In this document: positions 36,926 to 45,306 of the stretch, one piece after another | Layout: the number at the start of each line of letters is the position of its first letter | Numbering within the stretch: position 1 is the first letter of the stretch | Source of the DNA: Alteromonas sp. 1_MG-2023 | GTDB taxonomy: Bacteria; Pseudomonadota; Gammaproteobacteria; Enterobacterales; Alteromonadaceae | DNA: 64,000 bases | Assembly: GCF_030547075.1 (NCBI RefSeq) | Contig: NZ_JAUOQH010000001.1 | Location: forward strand, 124,001-188,000 | Reading direction: 5' to 3' | The notes under the pieces: model-generated | Database searches by the model: none | What the model was told of the DNA's origin: nothing | Seen by the model: only the letters and a program-made list of their open reading frames with translations | Program-made: the position numbers and the translations under genes

Positions 36926-38206
36926 CTAATCTCCTTTACAGTAGTTCGCGGCTTCAGCGAATACTGACTTCATTTGATACCCCGATGTGGCAAACTGAGT
37001 TTGCAGCGCGGTGATTTGATCCCTATCGTCACTGTCTTGAGGTGACCTAAGACACACTTCTTCAAACACTTTAGTCACTTGACACTCGGCGAACTGTTGA
37101 CTGTTTGCCAACTCTTCACCCATAGATTTAGCGCCTTGACCAGAACCGGTTAACGACTGTGACCAGCCCAAATTGTAATTAACACCTTCACGCCAATAGT
37201 TGTCCCAGCTATCGTCATCAGTAACAAACCCATGCACGAAATTATTACCATTAATTAAGTATTTTTCTTGTACCCGTGTGCCAGAAACTGGGTCTGTCTC
37301 ACCATTTGAATTGTATTCAATGGTACCTTGATCGCCATCTGGATCGCTGGCGGCGTCGTAACGGTAATTGTAATAAGCAAATGCCTGCGCTAAAGGGTCC
37401 ATGCCCGAATGGCAGCTCACACAGTTGTTGTGAAACACGCGGCTATCTCCGCCAGGGCTTCTACTCACATCCTGCCTAATTCTATCCGGAGCCCGCGTAA
37501 TATCTGCCACCCCTTCTAAATCCGTGCACATATGATTAATTAACGTAAAACGGAACATGGCGCGGTTGGTACCATCTTTGAAAAAAGCTTTAGCGGCAGC
37601 TCGAGTTGTCATCACTCCTGCTGTGGCTTCACTTGGTAGACCAGTAACAGCTGATTGCGTGGTTTGTACTAAGTGGGCCTTTAAATCAGTTACCTCATCT
37701 TCCATCGCAAGGTAATGTTCATTGCTGGTGTTGCTATAAGCCGGTAGAGATAGGGCGTTATCGCCCACGTATAAAATATCGCCGCTTAGCACTTCGCGAA
37801 AATCGATATCATCTCTAACCATGCCCACAACAGTGGCAATATAGTCGTTAAGCGGCTCAAATTTATCGAACGCTTCATTAGTCCATGGCGCCACCCAGGT
37901 TTTCAACGTAACGTTGTAAAATGCGGGATGCTCCATTGCCATATAAGCCGCAGAGTTCGTATCGCCGGCTTCAATTAACGACTGCATAGCATCTAACGTA
38001 CTTTCTGAAGCTGGTACACCTGCCAATCTCTCATGCATTCGCATAGCTTGTTCCCGCGAGCCTGCGTATGAACTGGCAGTAAAACCAACTGAAATTACTA
38101 GCAGTGATGTCACACTAATGATTGATTTAGCCGCTTCTAGTTTGAATTGAGGCGCTTTTAAAAATGCTAAGCAATTTTTTATTAGTGAGGAAGTTGTGTC
38201 TCGCAC
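36926..38206 (-). CDS. DUF1588-like protein with one CxxCH motif
   Basis: A 426-residue secreted protein: signal peptide (hydrophobic 28-48, cut near SSYA). CVSCHSGMDPLAQAFAYYNY (262-281) is the pattern of DUF1588, where a c-type heme motif is followed by H-x-x-MDPLG/A. Flanking helices (HERLAGVPASESTLDAMQSLIEAGD and FREVLSGDILYV) are like DUF1592/1595 segments. The GTG start is supported by AGGA nine bases upstream. First gene of the minus-strand trio, it is divergent from the HzsA-like gene across 497 bases. Confidence 0.65.
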   Translation of the reverse strand: MRDTTSSLIKNCLAFLKAPQFKLEAAKSIISVTSLLVISVGFTASSYAGSREQAMRMHERLAGVPASESTLDAMQSLIEAGDTNSAAYMAMEHPAFYNVTLKTWVAPWTNEAFDKFEPLNDYIATVVGMVRDDIDFREVLSGDILYVGDNALSLPAYSNTSNEHYLAMEDEVTDLKAHLVQTTQSAVTGLPSEATAGVMTTRAAAKAFFKDGTNRAMFRFTLINHMCTDLEGVADITRAPDRIRQDVSRSPGGDSRVFHNNCVSCHSGMDPLAQAFAYYNYRYDAASDPDGDQGTIEYNSNGETDPVSGTRVQEKYLINGNNFVHGFVTDDDSWDNYWREGVNYNLGWSQSLTGSGQGAKSMGEELANSQQFAECQVTKVFEEVCLRSPQDSDDRDQITALQTQFATSGYQMKSVFAEAANYCKGD

Positions 38207-38703
38207 TATTTCTTATCCTAACTTTCGCAATTACCATTAATAAAACCAATCGGTTAAAAAAGTGTAAAGCATTTATTATTGATTTAGGTGTTAGATTTTA
38301 TAACTTATGTCTGAATAAATTAGCCTTAGCTTATACGCCAGCCCAAGTGGATAAAGGAGCTGGCGAACTGCTCCCCCGTATCAACCCCACTGAAGTAAAA
38401 TCGAAAAACTCTGCATTAACTCGCTGCGATGGGCTTTTCTGTTTCTATCCATGCGCTCACCTCTATGCTTCGAAAGTATGAAAAAATATTCCTTTTATAA
38501 TTTTCAAGCTTGAGTCATTCTTCTGTAAATGGAATGCTAACAGCACTTACAATTGTCAGTGGTATGTAAGTGTCTACACAGACTAGCTAGCTATGTTTTG
38601 CAAACGGGTTCTACCTTGCCAGTCTAAAATGAGCAGACAAACATTAACTCACTGATAAACAATTAAGTTTAAAAATCTGTTTTCAGGATAGAGGCTCATA
38701 ACC
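38207..38703. other. Divergent control region of the redox/envelope locus
   Basis: No credible gene (an antisense-type frame at 38164-38481 is rejected). The region holds two dyads: CGCCAGC/GCTGGCG (38336-38342 with 38359-38365) and a longer-spaced one at 38544-38572, listed separately. Both divergent transcripts must start here. Confidence 0.55.
38544..38572. promoter_or_regulatory. Dyad CACTTACA-N13-TGTAAGTG in the divergent region
   Basis: Perfect 8-bp half-sites, CACTTACA (38544-38551) and TGTAAGTG (38565-38572), are separated by 13 bases. It is located 132 bases before the HzsA-like start. A dimeric regulator site is likely, but its owner is not in the window. Confidence 0.45.
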
Positions 38704-41433
38704 ATGGAACTTGGCTCAACAACTAACACCCTTTCAAGGACGGTATTTCGCACGGTAAGTGCGTTGCTGGCGTTTGGTGTGCTTATGGGTTGTGGCGAGT
38801 CTGTGGTATCGCAAAGTAACGAAGACCCCGACCCTGTCGTGGTCGATATCCCCATTGCTTTTGTTAAGCGTACGCTACCCATTAACGATGACGGTACTGC
38901 TACCGTGGTTGATTTACGCACTCCTGCCGAATTCATCCCAGGCGCTCGGCTTTATATAAAAGGCAGAGCCGCCGTAAGTAGTGAAGAAATCAATATAACT
39001 GACCGTGCATTTGCTGATGAAAGCCAGCTTGAAAATAATGACGGGGATATCACTACGTTGCTGTACGACGTAAAAGACCTAGAAGTGTCTTTTGATGGCA
39101 CCCGCCTCTTGTTTGCCATGCGCGCGCCAGAAATTGAAGGTGCCGATGATGACGAACAGCCCACATGGAATATTTGGGAGTATGACTTCCTTAATGATGA
39201 CTTACACCGTGTCATTACATCAGATATTGTCGCTGAAGCTGGTCAAGATACCGGCCCGATTTATTTGCCCGACGGCAGAATAGTCTTTAGCTCAACACGG
39301 CAACGTACAAACCAAGCCATTCTTATTGACGAGGGTAAGGCACAATATTCAGGCTTAGAAGAAAGCCTCACCACCCAAGCGTCTGTATTGCACGTGATGG
39401 ATGCGAACGGGAACGACATTACGCAAATCTCGTTTAATCAAAGCCATGATATCGATCCCCTTGTACTCCCTAATGGAAAAGTGCTTTTCACTCGATGGGA
39501 TCAAGCAGCTTCAGATAAAGGGATGCATTTGTATCAAATGAACCCTGACGGTAGCCAACTAGAAATAGTTTATGGCCGCCATAGTCATGATTTAAACGGC
39601 AGCAATATTCATTTTGTTCAAAGTCGTGTAACCCCCGATGACAAAGTTATTACTGCGGGGAGTGAATATGAGCGAGACACGCTAGGTGGTAACTTTTTTC
39701 AAATAGATATTGATAATTACACTGACAATGAAACCCCAATAGCATCCAGTGATAGTCTGTCTGAACCTGGTCAAGTTCCCGCATTGTTTGACACCATTGA
39801 TGCACAAGCAGCAATTTCACCCGGCGGCTATGTGGCAGCGCTTTACCCACTTTTTGATGGCAGTGGACGACAACTCTTCACATGGAGTCAATGTCGAGTT
39901 TACGACCCAGACGCTACAACTGATAACGACGCTGAACGCAGAATCCTTCCCTGTACCGAAGCGCTATTAGACACTCCTGATATTGAAGCAGCACCATTAC
40001 TGTATGGATTGTGGATGTACGACCCACTGACCAATACCCAAAACGTAATAGCCCCACCTGAAGAAGGCTTCGCCTATACCGAAGTGGTGTCGATGGAGCA
40101 AAGTGACTTCCCTGACGACTTTTCGGTTAGCGAGAACGCGGCTAGCGGAAGCTATGATTATGACCTTGCTGACCAAGGTTTAGGCCGTATTCACATTCGA
40201 AGTGTTTATGATTTTGCCGGTGAAGATGCCACTCCCTTGGGCATAAGCAGTATGAGCAATCCAACGATAACATCAGCAGAAGACCGCCCTATTCGGTTTG
40301 TTCGTGTAGTGAAAAGCGTCTCTATTCCCGATGACGATATTATTGAAGTGGAACGCAGTGACTTTGGTCCAAACCAAAATTTACTGATGCGTGAAATATT
40401 AGGCTATGCCATGGTGGAGCCCGATGGCTCATTGATGCTTGATTTGCCCGCCAATGTGCCCCTTTCATTTAGCTTTTTAGATGAAGCAGGCATGCGGGTT
40501 ACCGCTCGCCATGATAACTGGGTACAACTAGTGCCAGGTGAAGTGAAAACCTGTAATGGCTGTCATTCTAGCGACAGTGAATTACCTCATGGCAGGCTTG
40601 ATGCGGAATACCCATCCATTAATTTAGGCGCACCATCAACTGGCACTGCACATCCGGGCGCAAACCCTGCTTTATTCGCCGACTTAGGTGAAACCATGGC
40701 AGAAACCAAAGGAAGGGTGAACGGGGTTGCCTACCCAAGTGCTGATATCGAGTTTGAAGATGAGTGGAGTGATCCTGAGTTAAGCACAGTGTCAGCATCA
40801 TTTTCCTACGCGTATGGCGACATGACAACACCCATTCCTATATCGCAGAGCTGTGCGCAAAACTGGACGAGTTTATGCCGTATAGCCATTAATTACCCCG
40901 ACCATATTCAGCCACTTTTCGAACTATCAAGGGTGACGGTAGATGAACAGGATGCAACGGAAATCGACCATACATGCATTAGCTGTCATGCCCCTGCAGA
41001 TGAGGACGGCTTGGTACAAATCCCCGCCGCTCAGTTAGATTTAAGCAACCAAGTATCACTGGATAACAATCAGCAATTGACCGGTTTTCGTGAATTGCTT
41101 TTTAACGATGCCGAAGTTGAAATAGTAGAAGGTGTACTACTAGATAAATTGGTACAGGCCTTTGATGGCAACGGCGACCCCATCTATGAAACCGACGAAG
41201 ATGGCGAACTCATTCTAGATGCAGAAGGTAACCCTATTCCTGTGTTAGTCACGATTAATGTGGCAGCATCAGCCCGGGCAGGAAGTGCTGCAACAAGCAC
41301 CACATTCTTTACCCAATTTAGCACCGGCTCACATGCCAATTGGCTAAGTGATGCTGAGCTTCGGTTGATTGCCGAATGGCTAGATGTAGGGGCACAATAT
41401 TACAACAATCCGTTCGATACGCCGCAGGACTAA
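38704..41433 (+). CDS. HzsA-like lipoprotein with two CxxCH motifs
   Basis: A 909-residue lipoprotein (LMGCGES, Cys30). The middle carries WD40/PD40-type repeats (TGPIYLPDGRIVFSSTR, HDIDPLVLPNGKVLFTRWD) followed by the HzsA-related middle region (HGRLDAEYPSIN). CNGCH (617-621) and CISCH (758-762) are c-type heme sites; the second is followed by an unusual acidic segment. Hydrazine synthase alpha is the family namesake, but many bacteria that do not make hydrazine carry relatives, so no hydrazine chemistry is implied. AGAGG lies nine bases upstream. It starts the plus-strand operon. Confidence 0.72.
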   Translation: MELGSTTNTLSRTVFRTVSALLAFGVLMGCGESVVSQSNEDPDPVVVDIPIAFVKRTLPINDDGTATVVDLRTPAEFIPGARLYIKGRAAVSSEEINITDRAFADESQLENNDGDITTLLYDVKDLEVSFDGTRLLFAMRAPEIEGADDDEQPTWNIWEYDFLNDDLHRVITSDIVAEAGQDTGPIYLPDGRIVFSSTRQRTNQAILIDEGKAQYSGLEESLTTQASVLHVMDANGNDITQISFNQSHDIDPLVLPNGKVLFTRWDQAASDKGMHLYQMNPDGSQLEIVYGRHSHDLNGSNIHFVQSRVTPDDKVITAGSEYERDTLGGNFFQIDIDNYTDNETPIASSDSLSEPGQVPALFDTIDAQAAISPGGYVAALYPLFDGSGRQLFTWSQCRVYDPDATTDNDAERRILPCTEALLDTPDIEAAPLLYGLWMYDPLTNTQNVIAPPEEGFAYTEVVSMEQSDFPDDFSVSENAASGSYDYDLADQGLGRIHIRSVYDFAGEDATPLGISSMSNPTITSAEDRPIRFVRVVKSVSIPDDDIIEVERSDFGPNQNLLMREILGYAMVEPDGSLMLDLPANVPLSFSFLDEAGMRVTARHDNWVQLVPGEVKTCNGCHSSDSELPHGRLDAEYPSINLGAPSTGTAHPGANPALFADLGETMAETKGRVNGVAYPSADIEFEDEWSDPELSTVSASFSYAYGDMTTPIPISQSCAQNWTSLCRIAINYPDHIQPLFELSRVTVDEQDATEIDHTCISCHAPADEDGLVQIPAAQLDLSNQVSLDNNQQLTGFRELLFNDAEVEIVEGVLLDKLVQAFDGNGDPIYETDEDGELILDAEGNPIPVLVTINVAASARAGSAATSTTFFTQFSTGSHANWLSDAELRLIAEWLDVGAQYYNNPFDTPQD

Positions 41434-41436
41434 AAG

Positions 41437-42189
41437 ATGAATAAAATAATGTCCTTAATTGGCTTTCTTTGCGTGGCTTTAGCCTGTTCATTTTCCCTAG
41501 ATGCCCGTTCTGATGACGTGGTAGTAAAAGTAGTAGAGCAATACGCCGATATGCATACAGGCCCTGCTTCAGAGTTTCCGGTTTTTCACGTTATCGAAAA
41601 AGGTGAAACGATTACGGTGCTTAAGTCACATACGAACTGGTACCGAGTACGAACCGGTGATGATAAATATGGCTGGATTGCGAAAAAGTCCCTTGCTGCA
41701 ACATTGGGTCTTGATGATTCCCCTATTCAGTTAAATGAGAGTAACTTTGAAAGTTACGTCAACCGCACCTGGGAGTTTGGGTTACACGCAGGCATGCTTG
41801 ACGATGTTACCGCAATGACAGTTAGCGGTGCATGGGTACTCACTGACAACATAGCGATTGAAGCAAGCGTAGGCCAGGCGTTGGGTAATTTTTCAGACAA
41901 CCGTTTTTGGTTAGTCAGGTTTCAACACTACACCTTTCCAGAGTGGAAACTCTCGCCCTACTTTACCCTTGGGGCAGGACAAATTCGAACAGAACCCAGT
42001 GCCACGCTTGTACAGAGCGGCGCTGAATCAAGAACTAACGACTTACTTGAAGTGGGTGCGGGTGCGCGTTACTACCTAACCAAAAACTTTGTGGTAAGAG
42101 CAGAATATAAACGACTAACGGCGTTGACCGAGCGTGACGAATTAGAGGAGTTAAATATATGGACTTTAGGCCTTTCAGTTTTCTTTTAA
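41437..42189 (+). CDS. SH3-domain outer-membrane beta-barrel protein
   Basis: A 250-residue protein, signal peptide to about 24. Residues 27-88 form a bacterial SH3b domain (VVEQYADMHTGPASEFPVFHVIEKGETITVLKSHTNWYRVRTGDDKYGWI). From about 110 a small eight-stranded-type barrel follows (WEFGLHAGML... NIAIEASVGQALG ... FTLGAGQIR ... LGLSVFF with terminal Phe). It starts three bases after the HzsA-like stop. The SH3 domain may bind peptidoglycan. It has Glt-like barrel character but no identified function. Confidence 0.7.
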   Translation: MNKIMSLIGFLCVALACSFSLDARSDDVVVKVVEQYADMHTGPASEFPVFHVIEKGETITVLKSHTNWYRVRTGDDKYGWIAKKSLAATLGLDDSPIQLNESNFESYVNRTWEFGLHAGMLDDVTAMTVSGAWVLTDNIAIEASVGQALGNFSDNRFWLVRFQHYTFPEWKLSPYFTLGAGQIRTEPSATLVQSGAESRTNDLLEVGAGARYYLTKNFVVRAEYKRLTALTERDELEELNIWTLGLSVFF

Positions 42190-42788
42190 TTGGTGTGGCA
42201 GCACTTATTGAAAGTGCTGGTGCTTATGCACAACAAACGCCGCTTATCGAACCTGATTTAGATCGTCGCGAAATTCGCGAAGCTGATATTGATAACGAAA
42301 ATTTTGAAATAGGTGTTTTTGCCGGCCAAGTCAGTATTGAAGACTTTTCATCATCTTCAATAGTGGGCGTTACTTTAGGCTATCACATTACTGAAAACAT
42401 CTTTGCTGAAGCGAGTTACGCTCAGGCAGATGCCGGTGAAACCAGCTTTGAAATTTTATCAGGTGGCGCACCATTTCTCACTGAAGACGAGCGCGAGTAT
42501 CGCTACTACGACCTATCTGTAGGTTACAACTTCAATGGTGAGTTATTTGTAACAGATAGCATTGTTTACAACACCGACTTTTTTGTCACGCTAGGCGGAG
42601 GCAATACAGATTTTGGTGGTGAAAGCCAATTCACATTAAGTCTTGGCGCGGGCTACCGCGTACTGATTACCGATTTTTTCGCCGTTCGTTTAGATATGCG
42701 AGACCGCATTTTTAATAGTGAGCTAATTGGCGAAGAAAAAGACACCCATAACCTACAGTACACCCTTGGTGCTACTTACTTTTTCTGA
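42159..42788 (+). CDS. Outer-membrane beta-barrel protein
   Basis: A 209-residue protein with a signal peptide (cut near AYAQ, 23-25) and a barrel ending in YTLGATYFF. It starts inside the previous gene, overlapping by 31 bases, with GGAG eight bases before the ATG; the two should be made together. Strands such as FEIGVFAGQVSI, VGVTLGYHITENIFAEASYAQADA and FTLSLGAGYRVLITDFFAVRLDMRDR are typical of small outer-membrane barrels. Both barrels may be a receptor/anchor pair of the locus. Confidence 0.72.
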   Translation: MDFRPFSFLLIGVAALIESAGAYAQQTPLIEPDLDRREIREADIDNENFEIGVFAGQVSIEDFSSSSIVGVTLGYHITENIFAEASYAQADAGETSFEILSGGAPFLTEDEREYRYYDLSVGYNFNGELFVTDSIVYNTDFFVTLGGGNTDFGGESQFTLSLGAGYRVLITDFFAVRLDMRDRIFNSELIGEEKDTHNLQYTLGATYFF

Positions 42789-42798
42789 GTAATACCTT

Positions 42799-43323
42799 AT
42801 GAAAGCTAAAATACTAGATCCATTTACAAGCCTTGCCGCTAGCGTAACTGTGTTGCTTTGCGTGGCACTTTTGCTATGTACAGAGGCCAATGCCGCAACG
42901 AAAAATGCCCCTGCCCCCGACTTTACGTTAAAGGGCAAAGATGAAGCGAACCATCGACTTAGTGAAGAAGTAGGGAACATTGTCATCGTTAACTTTTGGG
43001 CATCGTGGTGCGGCCCTTGTAGAGAAGAATTACCGACGTTCGAATCCCTATATGAAGAATATGCCGATTTAGGGGTCACCATATTAGGCGTGAATGTTGA
43101 TGACGACCCTGAGAAAGCGAACGTTTTGCTTAAGGATATCAGTGTCTCCTTCCCCGTTTTGTACGATACCAGCGGCGATGTCAGCAAGCTCTATGACGTG
43201 TCGGCAATGCCCACCACTGTGATGATTGACCGTGATGGAAACACGCGATTAATACACAAAGGGTATAAGTCGGGCGATGAAGTACGCTACGAAAAAGCGC
43301 TTAAATTGTTACTAAGGGAATAA
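42799..43323 (+). CDS. TlpA-like thioredoxin
   Basis: A 174-residue secreted thioredoxin-fold protein: signal peptide (cut near ANAAT, 30-33) and active site WCGPC (70-74) in IVIVNFWASWCGPCREELPTF. The cis-proline loop is SAMPTTV. Similar to TlpA/ResA reductases that keep cysteines of c-type cytochromes or other periplasmic proteins reduced. In this operon it directly precedes the cysteine-tailed DUF4266 protein, its likely client, along with the CxxCH proteins. Confidence 0.85.
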   Translation: MKAKILDPFTSLAASVTVLLCVALLLCTEANAATKNAPAPDFTLKGKDEANHRLSEEVGNIVIVNFWASWCGPCREELPTFESLYEEYADLGVTILGVNVDDDPEKANVLLKDISVSFPVLYDTSGDVSKLYDVSAMPTTVMIDRDGNTRLIHKGYKSGDEVRYEKALKLLLRE

Positions 43324-43325
43324 TA

Positions 43326-43580
43326 ATGAAAAAGCGAATGCTGTTAAGCGCTGTACTGCTAACGAGTGTTGTTACCGCCACAGGCTGCGTAAGTACGATG
43401 GATGAACTCACCAACATAGAACCTTGGGTTAAGCCTTATGAACGCAGTAATTTAGCCGACCCTATTATGAGTGTAAATCGCAATCCTGTTGCCATGGCTT
43501 ACATGAGACATGTTTTTGAAGCCCGCGAAGCAGCAAGAGGCGCCGATGGTGGTGCTGGAGGTGGTTGTGGTTGCAACTAG
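43326..43580 (+). CDS. DUF4266 small lipoprotein with Cys-Gly tail
   Basis: An 84-residue lipoprotein (TGC, Cys21). The core VKPYERSNLADPIMSVNRNPVAMAYMRHVFEAREAARG is the DUF4266 pattern, and the chain ends GGGCGCN (Cys81 and Cys83), the conserved tail of the family. Two cysteines at the very end of a short flexible peptide suggest metal binding, a redox pair or a modification site. Its stop overlaps the DUF3570 start by 14 bases. Confidence 0.82.
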   Translation: MKKRMLLSAVLLTSVVTATGCVSTMDELTNIEPWVKPYERSNLADPIMSVNRNPVAMAYMRHVFEAREAARGADGGAGGGCGCN

Positions 43581-44700
43581 GTTTTGGATAGCGGCTGCGG
43601 CTGTGTGGTTTAGTTGCAATGCAACAGCCGCAGTACTGCCACAAGACCGTTCTGATGTGATGTACCACAGCTACTCTGGCGACGGTGTCACCATTGATGG
43701 CCCCTCAGTTATGCTGCGCAAGAAAGTAGGTAACAAAGTATCGTTTTCAGCGAACTACTACGTGGATGCCATATCAGGAGCTTCAATTGATGTGCGAGCC
43801 CAAGCTAGTAAATATCAAGAAGAAAGAACAGAAACCACCGTTGGCGCTGACTTTATTCACAACAAAACGTTAATGAACGTGAGTTACACCAACTCAAGTG
43901 AAAATGATTTTGAAGCAAATTCTTATCACCTAAGTTTTAGCCAAGACTTTTTTGGCGATCTGAGCACGTTAGCCCTTAGTTACTCCCGCGGTAACGATGA
44001 GATACGTCGGGTGGGCGACGAGAGCTTTCTAGAAGAAGCCACAAGACAAAAACTTGGATTGGGGCTAAGCCAAGTTGTATCGAAGAATATGATTATCGGT
44101 TTTAACGCTGAAAATATCTCTGATGATGGCTACTTAAACAACCCCTACCGCACCGTTCGCTATCTTGACGCAGATAGTGCAAGAGGGTTTTCCTTTACAA
44201 CTGAGGTGTACCCGAATACCCGAGTGAGCAATGCGTTTTCTATCAATGCAAATTACTACCTACCCTATCGAGCAAGCATATATGGCGATATGCGGTACTA
44301 CTCAGATACATGGGGCGTAAAAGCGACCAATGCCAAATTAGGTTATATCCACACCATTGGAAAAGCATGGATCCTTGATGCCCATGTTCGCTTTTACCAA
44401 CAAGACAAAGCTAATTTTTACCAAGACCTTTTTAATCGCGCAGATGAATTTACCTTCATGGCTCGAGACAAAGAACTCTCTACCTATTCCAGTTTTTCAG
44501 GTGGGATAGCGGCAACTTATGAATGGCAGTTTTCATCAAATGCATTGGTCGAAAAAAGTACATTCAACATAGAATACGATTACATGCACTTCGACTATGA
44601 TGATTTTCGCGATGCCACGACAGGCGAAACAGTAGGTGAGGAAGCCTTATTTGGCTTCTCGGCCAACGTTATTCGCGCTTATGTTTCTATATGGTACTAG
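43567..44700 (+). CDS. DUF3570 protein with a flavinylation-like DxxSGAS motif
   Basis: I start at the GTG at 43567, five bases after GGAGG, which places a good signal peptide (FWIAAAAVWFSCNATAAV) at the N-terminus; a longer frame from 43510 lies mostly inside DUF4266. The product is 377 residues, beta-rich and barrel-like, ending in aromatic residues (IRAYVSIWY). NYYVDAISGASIDVRAQASK contains D67-x-x-S70-G-A-S73, similar to the DxxSGA[ST] sites on which ApbE places FMN (NqrC, RnfG). apbE begins this locus 11 kb away. The flavin is inference; the family position and motif are seen. Confidence 0.8.
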   Translation: MVATRFWIAAAAVWFSCNATAAVLPQDRSDVMYHSYSGDGVTIDGPSVMLRKKVGNKVSFSANYYVDAISGASIDVRAQASKYQEERTETTVGADFIHNKTLMNVSYTNSSENDFEANSYHLSFSQDFFGDLSTLALSYSRGNDEIRRVGDESFLEEATRQKLGLGLSQVVSKNMIIGFNAENISDDGYLNNPYRTVRYLDADSARGFSFTTEVYPNTRVSNAFSINANYYLPYRASIYGDMRYYSDTWGVKATNAKLGYIHTIGKAWILDAHVRFYQQDKANFYQDLFNRADEFTFMARDKELSTYSSFSGGIAATYEWQFSSNALVEKSTFNIEYDYMHFDYDDFRDATTGETVGEEALFGFSANVIRAYVSIWY

Positions 44701-44710
44701 GAAAATAATA

Positions 44711-45298
44711 ATGAAAATTTACCATTTAGTGAAAGAACCTAATAACTGGTTACTTAAGAAGCTTTGGGGCAATGAAGTGTTGTCTATATTTGGATATGCA
44801 TTTCTCGCTTTCAGCTTAACCTTTTCGTTTACGGTAAACGCTGAAGAACCGACTGATGCGCCTATTTCTGCACAAATAGAAGATCTTAAAAAAGCCCTTA
44901 TTGCGTTAAACCGAGACCTTTTTATACTAGAAGAGGATTTGCTCTTTCCTTCTAGTACACAGGTAGCAGTGTACCTTTCTTTAGATGTGGGTACTTACTT
45001 TGCGTTAGATGCTGTTGAGTTGGTTATTGATGATGAGATGGCCACCAATTACTTATATACAGAACGCCAACTTCATGCCCTCAAACGAGGTGGTGTGCAA
45101 CGGGTATATATGGGTAACTTGAACCAAGGTGAACATGAACTTACCGCGTTTTTCACCGGTATAGGGCCAGAAAAAAGACCTTATAAGCGCGCCGTATCTA
45201 TCGCTTTTGAAAAAGACGAAGATGCACAAGCCATTGAATTAAAAATAACAGATTCGACGGCTAAACATCAGCCAGAATTTACCGCCACTGTGCTTTAG
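44711..45298 (+). CDS. Hypothetical secreted protein
   Basis: I take the ATG at 44711 (AGGA eight bases upstream); an earlier frame start at 44636 lies inside DUF3570. The product is 195 residues with a hydrophobic signal-like segment (FGYAFLAFSLTFSFTVNAEE). After it come a short coiled helix (QIEDLKKALIALNRDLFILEEDLL) and beta strands. I do not recognise the family. The gene follows DUF3570 closely and is part of the operon. The pattern resembles a periplasmic coupling protein of a TPR/ExbBD system, but this is a guess. Confidence 0.6.
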   Translation: MKIYHLVKEPNNWLLKKLWGNEVLSIFGYAFLAFSLTFSFTVNAEEPTDAPISAQIEDLKKALIALNRDLFILEEDLLFPSSTQVAVYLSLDVGTYFALDAVELVIDDEMATNYLYTERQLHALKRGGVQRVYMGNLNQGEHELTAFFTGIGPEKRPYKRAVSIAFEKDEDAQAIELKITDSTAKHQPEFTATVL

Positions 45299-45306
45299 GG
45301 CTTGAT

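Noticed and set aside
38164-38481. Plus-strand 105-codon frame across the divergent region
   Set aside because: It starts inside the DUF1588-like gene on the other strand, has no ribosome site, and runs over both dyads. It looks like a chance frame.
38704-41433. Anammox-type hydrazine synthesis from the HzsA resemblance
   Set aside because: Only the alpha-like fold is seen; no beta/gamma subunit, no hydrazine dehydrogenase, and relatives are widespread in bacteria without anammox.
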